Counted from the stretch's first letter, positions 9,060 to 18,087 are shown. The stretch is DNA of 64,000 nt from CAVORB01 sp963736235 (GCA_963736235.1 CAVTOR010000031.1:744001-808000); one strand, 5' to 3'. A program made the numbers and translations. Notes: generated by a model from the letters alone, not told the origin.

Positions 9060-10217
9060 CTACCTCTGCTCGATGGGCACCCAGGGAAGCGGCTCCGGAC
9101 CCGTGTAGTTCGCGCTCGGGCGGATGATCTTGCCGTCCGCGCGTTGCTCGATCACGTGAGCCACCCAACCGGCGGTACGCGCGATGACGAACAGCGGCGT
9201 GAACATGGAGGTCGGGATGCGCATCATCTGGTAGGCGACGGCCGAGAACCAGTCCAGGTTGGGGAACATCTTCTTCGCGTCCCACATCACTGCCTCGAGG
9301 CGCTCGGCGACGTTGTACATGGTCATGTCGTGCGCGGATTCCGAGAGACGGTGCGCGACCCGCTTGATGATCTCGTTGCGCGGGTCCGACACCGTGTACA
9401 CCGGGTGGCCGAAGCCGATCACGATCTCCTTGCGCGCGACGCGGTCGCGGATGTCCGCTTCCGCCTCATCCGGGGTGCTGTAACGCTGCTGGATCTCGCA
9501 CGCGACCTCGTTGGCGCCGCCGTGCTTGGGGCCGCGCAGGGCGCCGATGGCGCCAGTGATGCAGGAGTAGAGGTCCGAGTTGGTCCCGGCGATGACCCGC
9601 GCGGTGAAGGTCGAGGCGTTGAACTCGTGCTCCGCGTAGAGGTTCAGGGAGGTGTGCATCGCCCGCACCCACTCCTCCGACGGTTTGCGGCGATGGAGGA
9701 GATGCAGGAAGTGGCCGCCGATGGAGTCGTCGTCGGTCTCGACCTCGATCCGCCTGCCGTAGTGGCTGTAGTGATACCAGTACACGAGGATCGAGCCGAA
9801 GGCGGCGATCAGCCTGTCGCCGATGTCCCGCGCGTCATGGACGTTCATGTCGATGCGCTCGGGCTCGAGGGTGCCGAGCACCGAGCAGCCGCAGCGCAGG
9901 ACGTCCATGGGGTTGGCCGACGAGGGAATGCGCTCCAGGGCCTCGCGCAGCGACGCGGGCAGGCCGCGCAGGGACTTCAGCTTGTACTTGTAAGCCTCGA
10001 GCTCGTCCCGGTTGGGCAGCGTGCCGTGAATCAGAAGATGCGCGATCTCCTCGTACTCGGCGCTGTCGGCCAGATCGAGGATGTCGTAGCCGCGGTAATG
10101 CAGGTCGTTGCCGGTGCGTCCGACCGTGCAAATGGCGGTGTTTCCGGCGGGGGTGCCGGACAGGGCGACGGATTTCTTCGTGCCCGAGAGCACTTGCCCC
10201 TGTTGTTTGTCACTCAT
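9060..10217 (-). CDS. prpC: 2-methylcitrate synthase (citrate synthase family)
   Basis: A 385-residue type II citrate synthase fold enzyme. The catalytic histidines are seen in GPKHGGANEVA and GFGHPVYTVSDPRNE, the latter being the usual PrpC/citrate synthase signature. It condenses propionyl-CoA with oxaloacetate to give 2-methylcitrate. Its length is that of PrpC rather than of the hexameric citrate synthases of about 430 residues. Its place between prpB and prpD settles the function. The ATG at 10217 (MSDKQQGQVLSGTKKSV) is preceded by a GAGGAG site. A 107-base gap separates it from prpD. Confidence 0.95.
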   Translation of the reverse strand: MSDKQQGQVLSGTKKSVALSGTPAGNTAICTVGRTGNDLHYRGYDILDLADSAEYEEIAHLLIHGTLPNRDELEAYKYKLKSLRGLPASLREALERIPSSANPMDVLRCGCSVLGTLEPERIDMNVHDARDIGDRLIAAFGSILVYWYHYSHYGRRIEVETDDDSIGGHFLHLLHRRKPSEEWVRAMHTSLNLYAEHEFNASTFTARVIAGTNSDLYSCITGAIGALRGPKHGGANEVACEIQQRYSTPDEAEADIRDRVARKEIVIGFGHPVYTVSDPRNEIIKRVAHRLSESAHDMTMYNVAERLEAVMWDAKKMFPNLDWFSAVAYQMMRIPTSMFTPLFVIARTAGWVAHVIEQRADGKIIRPSANYTGPEPLPWVPIEQR

Positions 10218-10294
10218 TGGTGGATCTCCTCAGATGGTGTTCGTGTCTCCGCCCGGCATCGCCGGCGCCTCGGCGGCTGGTTGTGAAGCCGGGC

Positions 10295-11188
10295 TCAATC
10301 TCCCGTCTCGCCCTCGGCGAACAGGGCGTCGAGCTTCTGCTCGAACGCGTGGTAGCCGAGGAACTCATAAAGCTCCATGCGCGTCTGCATCGTGTCGACG
10401 ACGTTCTGCTGGGTGCCGTCGCGGCGTATCGCCCGGTAGACGCCGAGCGCCGCCTTGTTCATGGCGCGGAAGGCGGACAGAGGGTACAGCACCAGACCGA
10501 CCCCCGCCTCCCCCAGCTCCGCGACCTTGAACAGGGGCGTCGAGCCGAACTCGGTGATGTTGGCCAGCACCGGCACGCCCACCGCCGCCGCGAAGCGGCT
10601 GTACTGGTCGAGCTCCGTCATGGCCTCGGGGAAGATCATGTCCGCTCCCGCCTCCACGCAGGCATGGGCGCGTTCGATGGCGGCCTCCAGGCCCTCCACC
10701 GCCAAGGCGTCGGTGCGGGCCATGATAACGAAATCGTCCGACCGCGCGTCGGCGGCAGCCTTGATGCGATCCGCCATCTCCGTCTTGGACACGATGGCCT
10801 TTCCGGGCCGGTGGCCGCAGCGTTTGGCCTGGACCTGGTCCTCGATGTGGCAGCCTGCCGCCCCGGCGCGGATCAGCTCGCGCACCGTGCGCTCGATGTT
10901 GAACGCACTGGACCCGAAGCCGGTATCCGCGTCGACCAGCAGCGGAAGCCCGCAGACGTAGGTGATGCGGCGCACGTCCTCGAGCACGTCGTGCAGATTG
11001 CTGATGCCCAGATCGGGCAGCCCGAGGGACCCAGCGGCCACGCCGCCGCCGGAGAGGTACAGGGCACGGTAGCCGACCTTCTCGGCCATGGTCGCGTGGT
11101 AGGCATTGATGGCGCCCACCACCTGCAGTGGGCGCTCCTCGCGCACGGCCTGGCGCAGACGCGCGCCCGGGGTCGATGTCTGGTTCAT
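10295..11188 (-). CDS. prpB: Methylisocitrate lyase
   Basis: A 297-residue isocitrate-lyase-superfamily TIM barrel that splits 2-methylisocitrate into pyruvate and succinate, the last step of the methylcitrate cycle. The diagnostic KRCGHR motif carries the catalytic Cys124, and LVDADTGFG supplies metal-binding Asp residues (86, 88). The start MNQTSTPGARLRQAV at 11188 was chosen over an in-frame ATG 17 codons upstream because that one falls inside the 3' end of the gntR gene. The gntR stop is only 10 bases upstream, so the pair is co-transcribed. Confidence 0.95.
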   Translation of the reverse strand: MNQTSTPGARLRQAVREERPLQVVGAINAYHATMAEKVGYRALYLSGGGVAAGSLGLPDLGISNLHDVLEDVRRITYVCGLPLLVDADTGFGSSAFNIERTVRELIRAGAAGCHIEDQVQAKRCGHRPGKAIVSKTEMADRIKAAADARSDDFVIMARTDALAVEGLEAAIERAHACVEAGADMIFPEAMTELDQYSRFAAAVGVPVLANITEFGSTPLFKVAELGEAGVGLVLYPLSAFRAMNKAALGVYRAIRRDGTQQNVVDTMQTRMELYEFLGYHAFEQKLDALFAEGETGD

Positions 11189-11198
11189 GGGCTTGGTC

Positions 11199-11885
11199 TC
11201 AATGGGTGTTCGGGACCTTGACGGGCACCTCGCCCTCAAGGCGCTGTTCTACACTCCGGCGGGAGGCCCGGATATGGCGGCGCATCAGGATCTCCGCCAA
11301 CTCGCCATCGCGATCCGCGATGGCGTCCACGATCTGCGCGTGCTCGCGGAACGCCCGGCGCGCGCGCGGGCTGACCATGCCGAACTGGCAACGGTACATG
11401 CGCACCAGATGGTAGAGGTCGTTGCACAGGAGACTGACGAGTCGGAGGTTGTGACTGCCGCGCACGATCCGGTAGTGGAAGTCCAGATCGCCCTCGCGCT
11501 GGAAATAGGCCCTCCCCTGCTCCAGCTCGACCTGACGCCGGTGCTCTGCCAGCAGGGATTGCAGCTCCTTCACCTCCGCCCCCGGCATCCGCTCCGCGGC
11601 AAGACGCGCGGCCATGCCCTCCAGCGCCTCGCGCACGTGGTAGATCTCCAGCAGCTGCTCGCTGCTCAGCGTGATCACCCTGGCGCCCACGTTGGCCCGG
11701 CGGCTCACCAGGTTCGAGGACTCCAGACGCCTCATCGCCTCCCGCAGCGGCCCCCGGCTGATGCCGTAACGGCGCGCGAGCTCGGGCTCGCTGATCTTGC
11801 TGCCCTGCGGGATGCGGCCCTCGACGATCTCCTGGCGGATCGCGGCGAAGATCTGATCGGCAATGGTGACGGCGTCTTCGGTCAT
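11199..11885 (-). CDS. GntR family (FCD domain) transcriptional regulator of the prp operon
   Basis: A 228-residue regulator: N-terminal winged helix (ISEPELARRYGISRGPLREAMRRLES, residues about 32-57) and C-terminal all-helical FCD ligand domain (EIYHVREALEGMAARLAAE onward). The start ATGA overlaps the prpE stop, and prpB follows after 10 bases, so it is embedded in the operon it presumably controls. Enteric prp operons use the sigma54-dependent PrpR instead; FCD-type regulators of prp genes are known in other proteobacteria. Likely targets are the two TGTCGACA palindromes at the prpE promoter, which match the usual FCD operator pattern. The inducer, perhaps 2-methylcitrate or propionyl-CoA, is a guess. 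Confidence 0.92.
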   Translation of the reverse strand: MTEDAVTIADQIFAAIRQEIVEGRIPQGSKISEPELARRYGISRGPLREAMRRLESSNLVSRRANVGARVITLSSEQLLEIYHVREALEGMAARLAAERMPGAEVKELQSLLAEHRRQVELEQGRAYFQREGDLDFHYRIVRGSHNLRLVSLLCNDLYHLVRMYRCQFGMVSPRARRAFREHAQIVDAIADRDGELAEILMRRHIRASRRSVEQRLEGEVPVKVPNTH

Positions 11886-13819
11886 GTCTCGGCGGCGGGC
11901 TCGAGCGCTTTTCCTGCTAGCCGTGTCGGGCGTAGCCGATGACTCTGCAGGGCCTCGTCGATCTCGCTCAGGATGGCGGGATCATCGATGGTGGCCGGCA
12001 TCTTGTACTCCTGCCCGTCGGCGATGCGCTTCATGGTGCCGCGCAGGATCTTGCCCGAGCGGGTCTTCGGCAGGCGCTCCACCACCGCCACCTTCTTGAA
12101 GGCGGCCACCGGGCCGATCTTCTCGCGCACCAATGCCACCAGCTGCCCGGCGATCTCCTCGTGGCTGTGGCTCACGCCGGACTTGAGCACCACCAGCCCC
12201 ACCGGCAGCTCGCCCTTGAGCTGGTCAGCGACGCCGATCACGGCACACTCGGCGACGTCCGGATGGGAGGCGAGCACCTCCTCCATGCCGCCGGTGGACA
12301 GCCGGTGCCCGGCAACGTTGATGATGTCGTCGATGCGGCTCATGATGAACAGGTAGCCGTCTTCGTCCTTCATCCCCGCGTCGCCGGTCAGGTAATAGCC
12401 GGGCTGGGCGCTGAGATAGGATTCCACGTAGCGGTCGTCGTTCTGCCACAGGGTGGGCAGACAACCCGGGGCCAACGGCAGCTTGATCATGATGCGGCCG
12501 ATCTCGCCGGCCTTCTGTTCCCTGCCGTCCTCGTCCAGGATCTGCACGTCGTACCCGGGTACGGCCTTGGTGGGCGATCCGGGCTTGACCGGCAGCTGCT
12601 CGAGCCCAATGCAGTTGGCGGCGATCGCCCAGCCGGTCTCCGTCTGCCACCAGTGGTCGATCACCGGCACTCCGAGGATGTCCACGGCCCAGTTCAGGGT
12701 ATCCGGGTCACAGCGCTCACCGGCCAGGAACAGGGCGCGGAATCGGCTCATGTCGTACTTCTTGAGGAATTCGGCGTCGGAGTCGACACGCTTGATGGCG
12801 CGGAAGGCGGTGGGGGCGGTAAACATGACCGATACATCGTGCTCGCTGATCACGCGCCAGAAGGCCCCGGCGTCCGGGGTGCCCACCGGCTTGCCCTCGT
12901 AGATCACGGTGGTGCAGCCGTAGAGCAGCGGCGCGTAGACGATATAGGAGTGGCCGACGACCCAGCCGACGTCCGACGCGGCCCAGAAGACCTCGCCCGG
13001 CTGCATGCCGTAGACGTTCTGCATGCTCCAGTGCATGGCCACCGCGTGACCGCCGTTGTCGCGCACCACGCCCTTAGGGATACCCGTGGTGCCGGAGGTG
13101 TAGAGGATGTAGAGCGGGTCCGTGGCGGCCACGGTGACGCAGGGATGGGGCTCGGCCACGGCCATCGCCTCGGCCCAGTCCAGGTCCCGGCCCTCGATCA
13201 TGCTGCCCGGTCCCTGTTCCCGCTGCAGCAGGACGCAATGATCCGGCTTGTGCGAGGAAAGCTCGATGGCCTGGTCCAGGAGCGGCTTGTAGTGCACCAC
13301 CCGGTTGGGCTCGATGCCGCACGAGCCGGCGACCATGACCTTGGGCTTGGCGTCATCGATGCGGGTGGCGAGTTCCTTGGAGGAGAACCCGCCGAACACG
13401 ACCGAGTGGATCGCACCCAGCCGCGCACAGGCCAGCATCGCAATGGGCGCCTCGGGCACCATCGGCATGTAGATGATGACCCGGTCGCCCTTGGTCACGC
13501 CGAGCTTTGCCAGAACGCCGGCGAAGCGGGCGACCTCGTCGCGCAGCTCGATGTAGCTGTAGGTCCTCTTGGTCCCGGTCACCGGGCTGTCGTAGATGAG
13601 CGCGGCCTGGTCGCCGCGGCCGGCCTCGACGTGACGGTCGATGGCGTTATAGCAGGTGTTGAGCTCTCCGCCCGCGAACCAGCGATAGAAGGGGGGATTG
13701 CTGTCGTCGAGCACACGCTCCCAGGGCTTCTCCCAATGGATCGATCGCGCCGCATCGCCCCAGAAACCTTCCGGGTCGGCAAGGGAACGCGCGTAGGCTT
13801 GTTCGTAGGACACGGCCAT
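11882..13819 (-). CDS. prpE: Propionyl-CoA synthetase
   Basis: A 645-residue ANL-superfamily acyl-CoA synthetase that activates propionate to propionyl-CoA. The AMP-binding signature LYTSGTTGIPKGVV is complete, as is the C-terminal lysine motif KTRSGKILRGTMKR, where the acetylatable catalytic Lys resides. The N-terminus (SYEQAYARSLADPEGFWGDAA) is the acetyl/propionyl-CoA synthetase N-terminal domain. Length and position at the head of a methylcitrate operon favour PrpE over acetyl-CoA synthetase. Its promoter region at 13888-13960 carries two operator-like palindromes. Confidence 0.94.
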   Translation of the reverse strand: MAVSYEQAYARSLADPEGFWGDAARSIHWEKPWERVLDDSNPPFYRWFAGGELNTCYNAIDRHVEAGRGDQAALIYDSPVTGTKRTYSYIELRDEVARFAGVLAKLGVTKGDRVIIYMPMVPEAPIAMLACARLGAIHSVVFGGFSSKELATRIDDAKPKVMVAGSCGIEPNRVVHYKPLLDQAIELSSHKPDHCVLLQREQGPGSMIEGRDLDWAEAMAVAEPHPCVTVAATDPLYILYTSGTTGIPKGVVRDNGGHAVAMHWSMQNVYGMQPGEVFWAASDVGWVVGHSYIVYAPLLYGCTTVIYEGKPVGTPDAGAFWRVISEHDVSVMFTAPTAFRAIKRVDSDAEFLKKYDMSRFRALFLAGERCDPDTLNWAVDILGVPVIDHWWQTETGWAIAANCIGLEQLPVKPGSPTKAVPGYDVQILDEDGREQKAGEIGRIMIKLPLAPGCLPTLWQNDDRYVESYLSAQPGYYLTGDAGMKDEDGYLFIMSRIDDIINVAGHRLSTGGMEEVLASHPDVAECAVIGVADQLKGELPVGLVVLKSGVSHSHEEIAGQLVALVREKIGPVAAFKKVAVVERLPKTRSGKILRGTMKRIADGQEYKMPATIDDPAILSEIDEALQSHRLRPTRLAGKALEPAAET

Positions 13820-13887
13820 CTCCTCCGGTGGTTGTCGTCGTCTTTGTCGTACTCGATTAGGACGTGTGCATCACGCCCGCCCGATCC

Positions 13888-13960
13888 GATTGTCGACAAT
13901 CTTCGAGCTTGGGAACGAAAATAGCCGATAGAAACCGTAAGTCAACCCAAAATGTCGACA
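13888..13960 (-). promoter_or_regulatory. prp operon promoter flanked by two GntR-type operators
   Basis: Read on the minus strand there is TTGACT (13940-13945), a 16-base spacer and TATTTT (13918-13923), a good sigma70-type pair. The perfect palindrome GATTGTCGACAATC lies at 13888-13901, just past the expected start of transcription. A second TGTCGACA core lies at 13953-13960, just upstream of the -35. TTGTCGACAA-like palindromes are typical of FCD-type GntR regulators, and such a gene is the second gene of the operon. Autoregulated repression, possibly with looping, is inferred. Confidence 0.7.
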
Positions 13961-14126
13961 CAATAGTCTCAATTGAGAAATTTCAGGCTCGGTCGGCGAT
14001 CACCACGGACCAGCGACCGGCCGCCACAACCGCGCTCGGAGTGCCCGGCCCGACAGCGTCTCCGCCGTGGTCATCCGTGTTGTCCTAGCAACCAAAGCCG
14101 AGTCTCCGCGGTATAGAATTCGCCTC

Positions 14127-14840
14127 ATGCTGCTTTCGCTCAGACACCGCTTCCTGTTCGTGCACATCGCCAAGACCGGCGGAACCAGCGTGCGCGCCGC
14201 GCTTCAGGGACTGCGCTGGCGTGACCCCTGGTATTGGCCGGCGTTTCTGTGCAGCCGCCTCAGCCACCTCAGTGGGCACCGCATCGCCACCAAGCTGCCC
14301 CGCCACGCCAAGGTGATCGCGGCCCAGGAGATGCTGCCGAAAGAGTTTTTCGATTCCCTGTTCAAGTTTGCCTTCGTGCGCAACCCCTGGGATCTGCAGG
14401 TGAGCTCCTTTCACCATATCCGCCGGGAGCGGCCCCACTACCTGGGCGGACACCAGGATTTCGCGGGCTTCCTGCGCTGGAAGCTCGACCCGGAGCGTCC
14501 GTACCAGTACCACATCGACACCTCCATCGAGCTGCAGAGCGACTACCTCATCGACCTGCATGGCCGCCTGCTGGTCGACTTCATCGGCCGCTACGAGCGC
14601 CTGACGGAGGACTTCTCCGAGGCCTGTCGGCGCATCGGCATCCGCCGACCCGAGCTGCCGCACCAGCGCAAGGCGACGGACCGGCAGTCGGATTACCGCA
14701 GCTACTACACCGACGAGACCGCCGAGCTGGTGGCGGATTACTTCAGGCAAGACATCGAGCTGCTCGGGTACGATTTCGACCCGGACTCACCAGCCCGCCG
14801 GCAACCGACGGCCGTCAACCACCCCCGGAGCGACCCATGA
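14127..14840 (+). CDS. Sulfotransferase family protein
   Basis: A 237-residue protein of the sulfotransferase-2 type. The 5'-phosphosulfate loop FVHIAKTGGTSVRAAL (residues about 10-25) and the 3'-phosphate motif FVRNPWDLQVSSFHH are both present, so PAPS binding is likely. The acceptor (polysaccharide, glycan or other) cannot be told. The start MLLSLRHRFLFVH at 14127 was preferred over an in-frame ATG 20 codons upstream because family members begin close to the PAPS loop. The stop overlaps the next start as ATGA, coupling it to an MBL hydrolase. Confidence 0.85.
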   Translation: MLLSLRHRFLFVHIAKTGGTSVRAALQGLRWRDPWYWPAFLCSRLSHLSGHRIATKLPRHAKVIAAQEMLPKEFFDSLFKFAFVRNPWDLQVSSFHHIRRERPHYLGGHQDFAGFLRWKLDPERPYQYHIDTSIELQSDYLIDLHGRLLVDFIGRYERLTEDFSEACRRIGIRRPELPHQRKATDRQSDYRSYYTDETAELVADYFRQDIELLGYDFDPDSPARRQPTAVNHPRSDP

Positions 14841-15808
14841 CCCAACCCCATTTCGACGCCGTTGCGGATGGCGTCTACTGCATCGAGACCGGCCTCTACC
14901 GCCACGGTCTGGCCGCCTGCTACCTGGTGCGCGAGGGCGACCGGGTGGCATTCGTGGACACCGGCACCTCGAACACCGTCCCCCTGCTGATGGCGGTGCT
15001 CGAGACCCTGGGGCTCGGTCCGGAGCAGGTCGACTACGTCATCCCTACCCACGTCCACCTGGACCACGCCGGCGGCGCCGGCGAGCTGATGGCCCGTTGC
15101 CCGAACGCCAGGCTGGTGATCCATCCCAAGGGCGCCCCCCACATGATCGACCCCTCGAGGCTGACGGCGGGGGCAACGGCGGTGTACGGAGAGGAGGCGT
15201 TCGTCCGCGACTTCGGCAAGCTGGTCCCGGTGCCGGAGCAGCGCGTGACCGTCGCCGACGACGGGATGGTGATCGACCTCAACGGACGCCTCCTCACCTT
15301 CATCGACACCCCCGGCCATGCCAACCACCACGGCTGCGTCTTCGACGCGCGCTCCGGCGGGTTTTTCACCGGAGACACCTACGGCATCTCCTACCGGGAG
15401 TTCGATACCCAGGACGGCCCGCTGCTGTTCGCGCCCACCACGCCGGTCGCCTTCGACCCCGATGCATGGCAGGAGAGCCTGGACAAGATCCTGAGCTTCA
15501 ACCCGAGGGCGGTGTACCTGACCCACTACGGGCGCGTCGATCACCCCCAGGCGCTCGAGCGCGACCTGCGCAAGAGCATTCGCGACCTCGCCGAACTGGC
15601 GCTTACCGAGGAGACGACCGGTCGCGAGGGACGCCTGGAGCGGCTGAAAGAAGGCGTCGCCAACCATCTGATCGCGCAGGTCGGCGGTCACGGGTGCGAT
15701 CTGAGCGAGCATCAGATCCGCCAGCTGCTCGCCGTGGACATCGATCTCAATGCCCAGGGGTTGGAGGTGTGGCTGGTCAGACGGGAGAAGAAGGCGGCGG
15801 AGGCTTAA
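14837..15808 (+). CDS. MBL fold metallo-hydrolase
   Basis: A 323-residue cytoplasmic metallo-beta-lactamase-fold hydrolase. The zinc site is complete: THVHLDHAGG (HxHxDH), the later His in PGHANHHG, the bridging Asp in FTGDTYGI and the C-terminal His in YLTHYGR. A helical tail of about 90 residues (from roughly residue 235) follows the MBL domain. The substrate is unknown. The ATG overlaps the stop of the sulfotransferase gene, so the two are made together; a shared pathway is inferred from this alone. Confidence 0.88.
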   Translation: MTQPHFDAVADGVYCIETGLYRHGLAACYLVREGDRVAFVDTGTSNTVPLLMAVLETLGLGPEQVDYVIPTHVHLDHAGGAGELMARCPNARLVIHPKGAPHMIDPSRLTAGATAVYGEEAFVRDFGKLVPVPEQRVTVADDGMVIDLNGRLLTFIDTPGHANHHGCVFDARSGGFFTGDTYGISYREFDTQDGPLLFAPTTPVAFDPDAWQESLDKILSFNPRAVYLTHYGRVDHPQALERDLRKSIRDLAELALTEETTGREGRLERLKEGVANHLIAQVGGHGCDLSEHQIRQLLAVDIDLNAQGLEVWLVRREKKAAEA

Positions 15809-15871
15809 AGCGAGGCCCGTCCGCGCGTCCGGTCAGGACCCGGGTCGCGCGCGACGAACATCCCCATGACC

Positions 15872-16795
15872 TCAACAGGAGGCGCCGGGCCCGCACAGCT
15901 GGATGTGCTGTTCCAAGGGCAAATCGGGGCGGCGCGCCCACTCCATGGTGGAGCCGTCGTAGAGCCTGGCCTTATCGTTGCCCAGCACGGCGTACGCGGC
16001 GAACCAGGTGAGCGCGGCGCGGTTGCCGGAATGACAGAAGTGGACCTGCTCCCCCTCGGTCGGGATGCCCCGAGCCTCGAACAGGGCCTTCAGGGTGTCC
16101 GCGCTGCGCAGCCGTGCCGACCCGTCCTCGGCAACCCAGTCGTGAGGGAGATGGCGCGACCCGGGGATGGTGCCCGGGCGCTCCTCCTTGGCACCTGTGT
16201 AGAGCCCCACGAACTCCCCTTCGGAACGGGCGTCGACAAAGCCGCTGCCCGCGTTGAGCAGGGCCCTGGCGCCATCGGCGGTGAGCATCAACTCGGCGTT
16301 GGGGCTTGCCTCGTAGGTCGCCGCCCGCGGCTTGCTGGTGCCGGACTCGAGCCTTCCTTTGGCCTCCGCCCAGGCGACCAGGCCGCCATCCAGCACCGCC
16401 ACCGGGCCATGCCCGAGCACCTTGAAGGTCCAGAATACCCGCGCCGCGGCGGCGAGATCGCTTGCGCCGCGGCCGGTGGCGACGATTACGACCGTGCGCT
16501 CGTTGTCGATACCCAGTCCGCCGATCAACTCCTCCAGGCGCTCTATGGGCGGAAGCATGGACGGGCCGGCGGGGTCCTTGGCCCCGGTGCGCCAGCGTCC
16601 ATAAGGCGCGTTGACCGCGCCGGGCACATGGAAACGCGCGAAGTCCTTTGGCTCCTGGATGTCGAGCACCGTGAGGTCCGGCCGATCCAGGTTGGCGGTG
16701 AGCCAGTCGACGCCCACCAGAGCCGGCACGTCCGCGGCCCGCGCCAGCGGGCCGACGAGCAGCAGGAAGAGGGTAATCGCGACGGATCTGAGCAT
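15872..16795 (-). CDS. Exported tandem rhodanese-like sulfurtransferase
   Basis: A 307-residue protein with a signal peptide (MLRSVAITLFLLLVGPLARA, cleaved near AADVP) and two rhodanese domains. The first (about residues 30-150) has VIVATGRGASD at the active loop position and lacks a Cys there, so it is likely non-catalytic. The second carries the active-site loop HFCHSGNRAALTW with its Cys. This architecture matches thiosulfate/3-mercaptopyruvate sulfurtransferases, but here in the periplasm. I chose 16795 because GGGGGAG lies upstream and the signal peptide starts there; the open frame extends upstream without coding character. Confidence 0.88.
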   Translation of the reverse strand: MLRSVAITLFLLLVGPLARAADVPALVGVDWLTANLDRPDLTVLDIQEPKDFARFHVPGAVNAPYGRWRTGAKDPAGPSMLPPIERLEELIGGLGIDNERTVVIVATGRGASDLAAAARVFWTFKVLGHGPVAVLDGGLVAWAEAKGRLESGTSKPRAATYEASPNAELMLTADGARALLNAGSGFVDARSEGEFVGLYTGAKEERPGTIPGSRHLPHDWVAEDGSARLRSADTLKALFEARGIPTEGEQVHFCHSGNRAALTWFAAYAVLGNDKARLYDGSTMEWARRPDLPLEQHIQLCGPGASC

Positions 16796-16973
16796 GGACT
16801 GTACTCCCCCAAAAAGGGTTCTGCGCTGGTGATGAAATTCAGTGTCTAACACATGGGAATCTGGCCGCCCGGCTTCAAGCGCGGGCCCGCGCGGTTTCGG
16901 CCCCAGGTCGGCGGGGCTATGATAGGCGTCTGAAACTGGATCCCTCGACCGCCCACCCAAACGAGAGCCCGCA

Positions 16974-17918
16974 ATGCGACCAATCCTCCTCGCGTTTCTA
17001 TTGATGCCATTCGCCGCCGCGGCCCAGTACCCGCCGGCCACCGTCGACATGACCCTGCAGCGGGTGTCGGAGCACGTCTATTACGCGCAGGGTGCGGCGG
17101 GCATCGCCACCGACAACCAGGGCTTCATCTCCAACGCGGCGGCGGTGGTCACCTCCCAGGGCGTGGTGATCGTCGACGCCCTGGGCTCGCCCTCCGCTGG
17201 CGGAGCGCTTTCTCGGTCTGGTGCGCGAGGTCACCGATCAGCCCGTCGCCAAGGTCATCGTCACCCACTACCACGCCGATCACATCTACGGTCTGCAGGT
17301 ATTCGACGACCTCGGCGCCGAGATCATCGCCCCCGGAGGCTTCCAGGACTATCTCGACTCCCCGGCCGCGGGGGCACGGCTGGAAGAGCGCCGTGTGTCC
17401 TCTATCCCTGGGTCAACGAGAACACGCGCCTGGTGCGCCCTGACCGCATCATCACGGATGATACGACCCTGAACATGGGGGACGTCACCCTGCACATCGG
17501 CTACCTGGGGGCCGCCCACTCGGACGGCGACCTCAACGTGCTGGTGGAGCCGGACCGGGTACTGATCTCCGGCGACATCATCTTCGAGGGCCGGGTGCCC
17601 TTTACCGGCGGCGCGGACACCGGTCACTGGCTGGCCGCCCTCGAGGGGCTCGAGCAGAACGGCCTCAACGGGCTCATCCCGGGCCACGGGCCGGCGGCCA
17701 GCGACCCCGAGGAGGCGGTGCGGGCCACCCTGCGCTACCTTCGCTACACGCGCGAAAGGATGGGCGCGGCGGTCGACGAGATGCTTCCCTTCGCCGAGGC
17801 GTACGAGGCGACCGATTGGTCGGAGTTCTCACACCTGCCCGCCTTCGAGGCCACCCACAGACGCAACGCCTACGGCATTTATCTCTCCCTGGAGCAGGAA
17901 TCCCTGAGCGAAGAGTAG
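16974..17918 (+). CDS. Exported MBL fold hydrolase, two compensating frameshifts
   Basis: About 314 residues with a signal peptide (MRPILLAFLLMPFAAAA). The start (VDMTLQRVSEHVYYAQGAAG) and the part from LYPWVNENTRLV to the end share one frame. The middle, holding the zinc motif THYHADHIYG, lies in another frame from about 17196 to 17394. One extra base near 17196 and two near 17395 (a repeated GT) shift the reading and restore it. As written, the translated protein would lack the HxHxDH motif. The later motifs GAAHSDGDLNV, ISGDIIFEG and PGHGPAA are intact. It resembles the exported MBL proteins found near sulfur or quinoprotein genes. Sequencing error is the simpler explanation. Confidence 0.8.
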   Translation: MRPILLAFLLMPFAAAAQYPPATVDMTLQRVSEHVYYAQGAAGIATDNQGFISNAAAVVTSQGVVIVDALGSPSAGGALSRSGARGHRSARRQGHRHPLPRRSHLRSAGIRRPRRRDHRPRRLPGLSRLPGRGGTAGRAPCVLYPWVNENTRLVRPDRIITDDTTLNMGDVTLHIGYLGAAHSDGDLNVLVEPDRVLISGDIIFEGRVPFTGGADTGHWLAALEGLEQNGLNGLIPGHGPAASDPEEAVRATLRYLRYTRERMGAAVDEMLPFAEAYEATDWSEFSHLPAFEATHRRNAYGIYLSLEQESLSEE

Positions 17919-17974
17919 CCAGTCAACCGCGTCGCTTGGCTGTCGGTGCGGGCTTTTCCCCGGCACGACGGAAG

Positions 17975-17995
17975 CAACGTTATACTGTAACGATT
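17975..17995. promoter_or_regulatory. znuA: Putative Zur box upstream of znuA
   Basis: The imperfect palindrome GTTATACTGTAAC (17979-17991), extended as ACGTTATACTGTAACGAT, resembles the gammaproteobacterial Zur consensus (GTTATA-N-TATAAC type). It sits about 100 bases before the znuA start, and the operon ends with a zur gene. Zinc-dependent repression of the operon is inferred. Confidence 0.6.
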
Positions 17996-18087
17996 ACGGC
18001 GACCGGCCTCACGCTCGCACCCCCTTGGCGCGCGCGGTCGGTTCCCGGCTCCCGAGGCATTCCCGAACATCCCGGAGGCTCCCCGGC

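Noticed and set aside
11939..13924. Open frame of about 660 codons on the plus strand opposite prpE
   Set aside because: It mirrors prpE codon positions, is rich in Gly/His/Val/Arg as expected of high-GC antisense frames, and shows no family motif.
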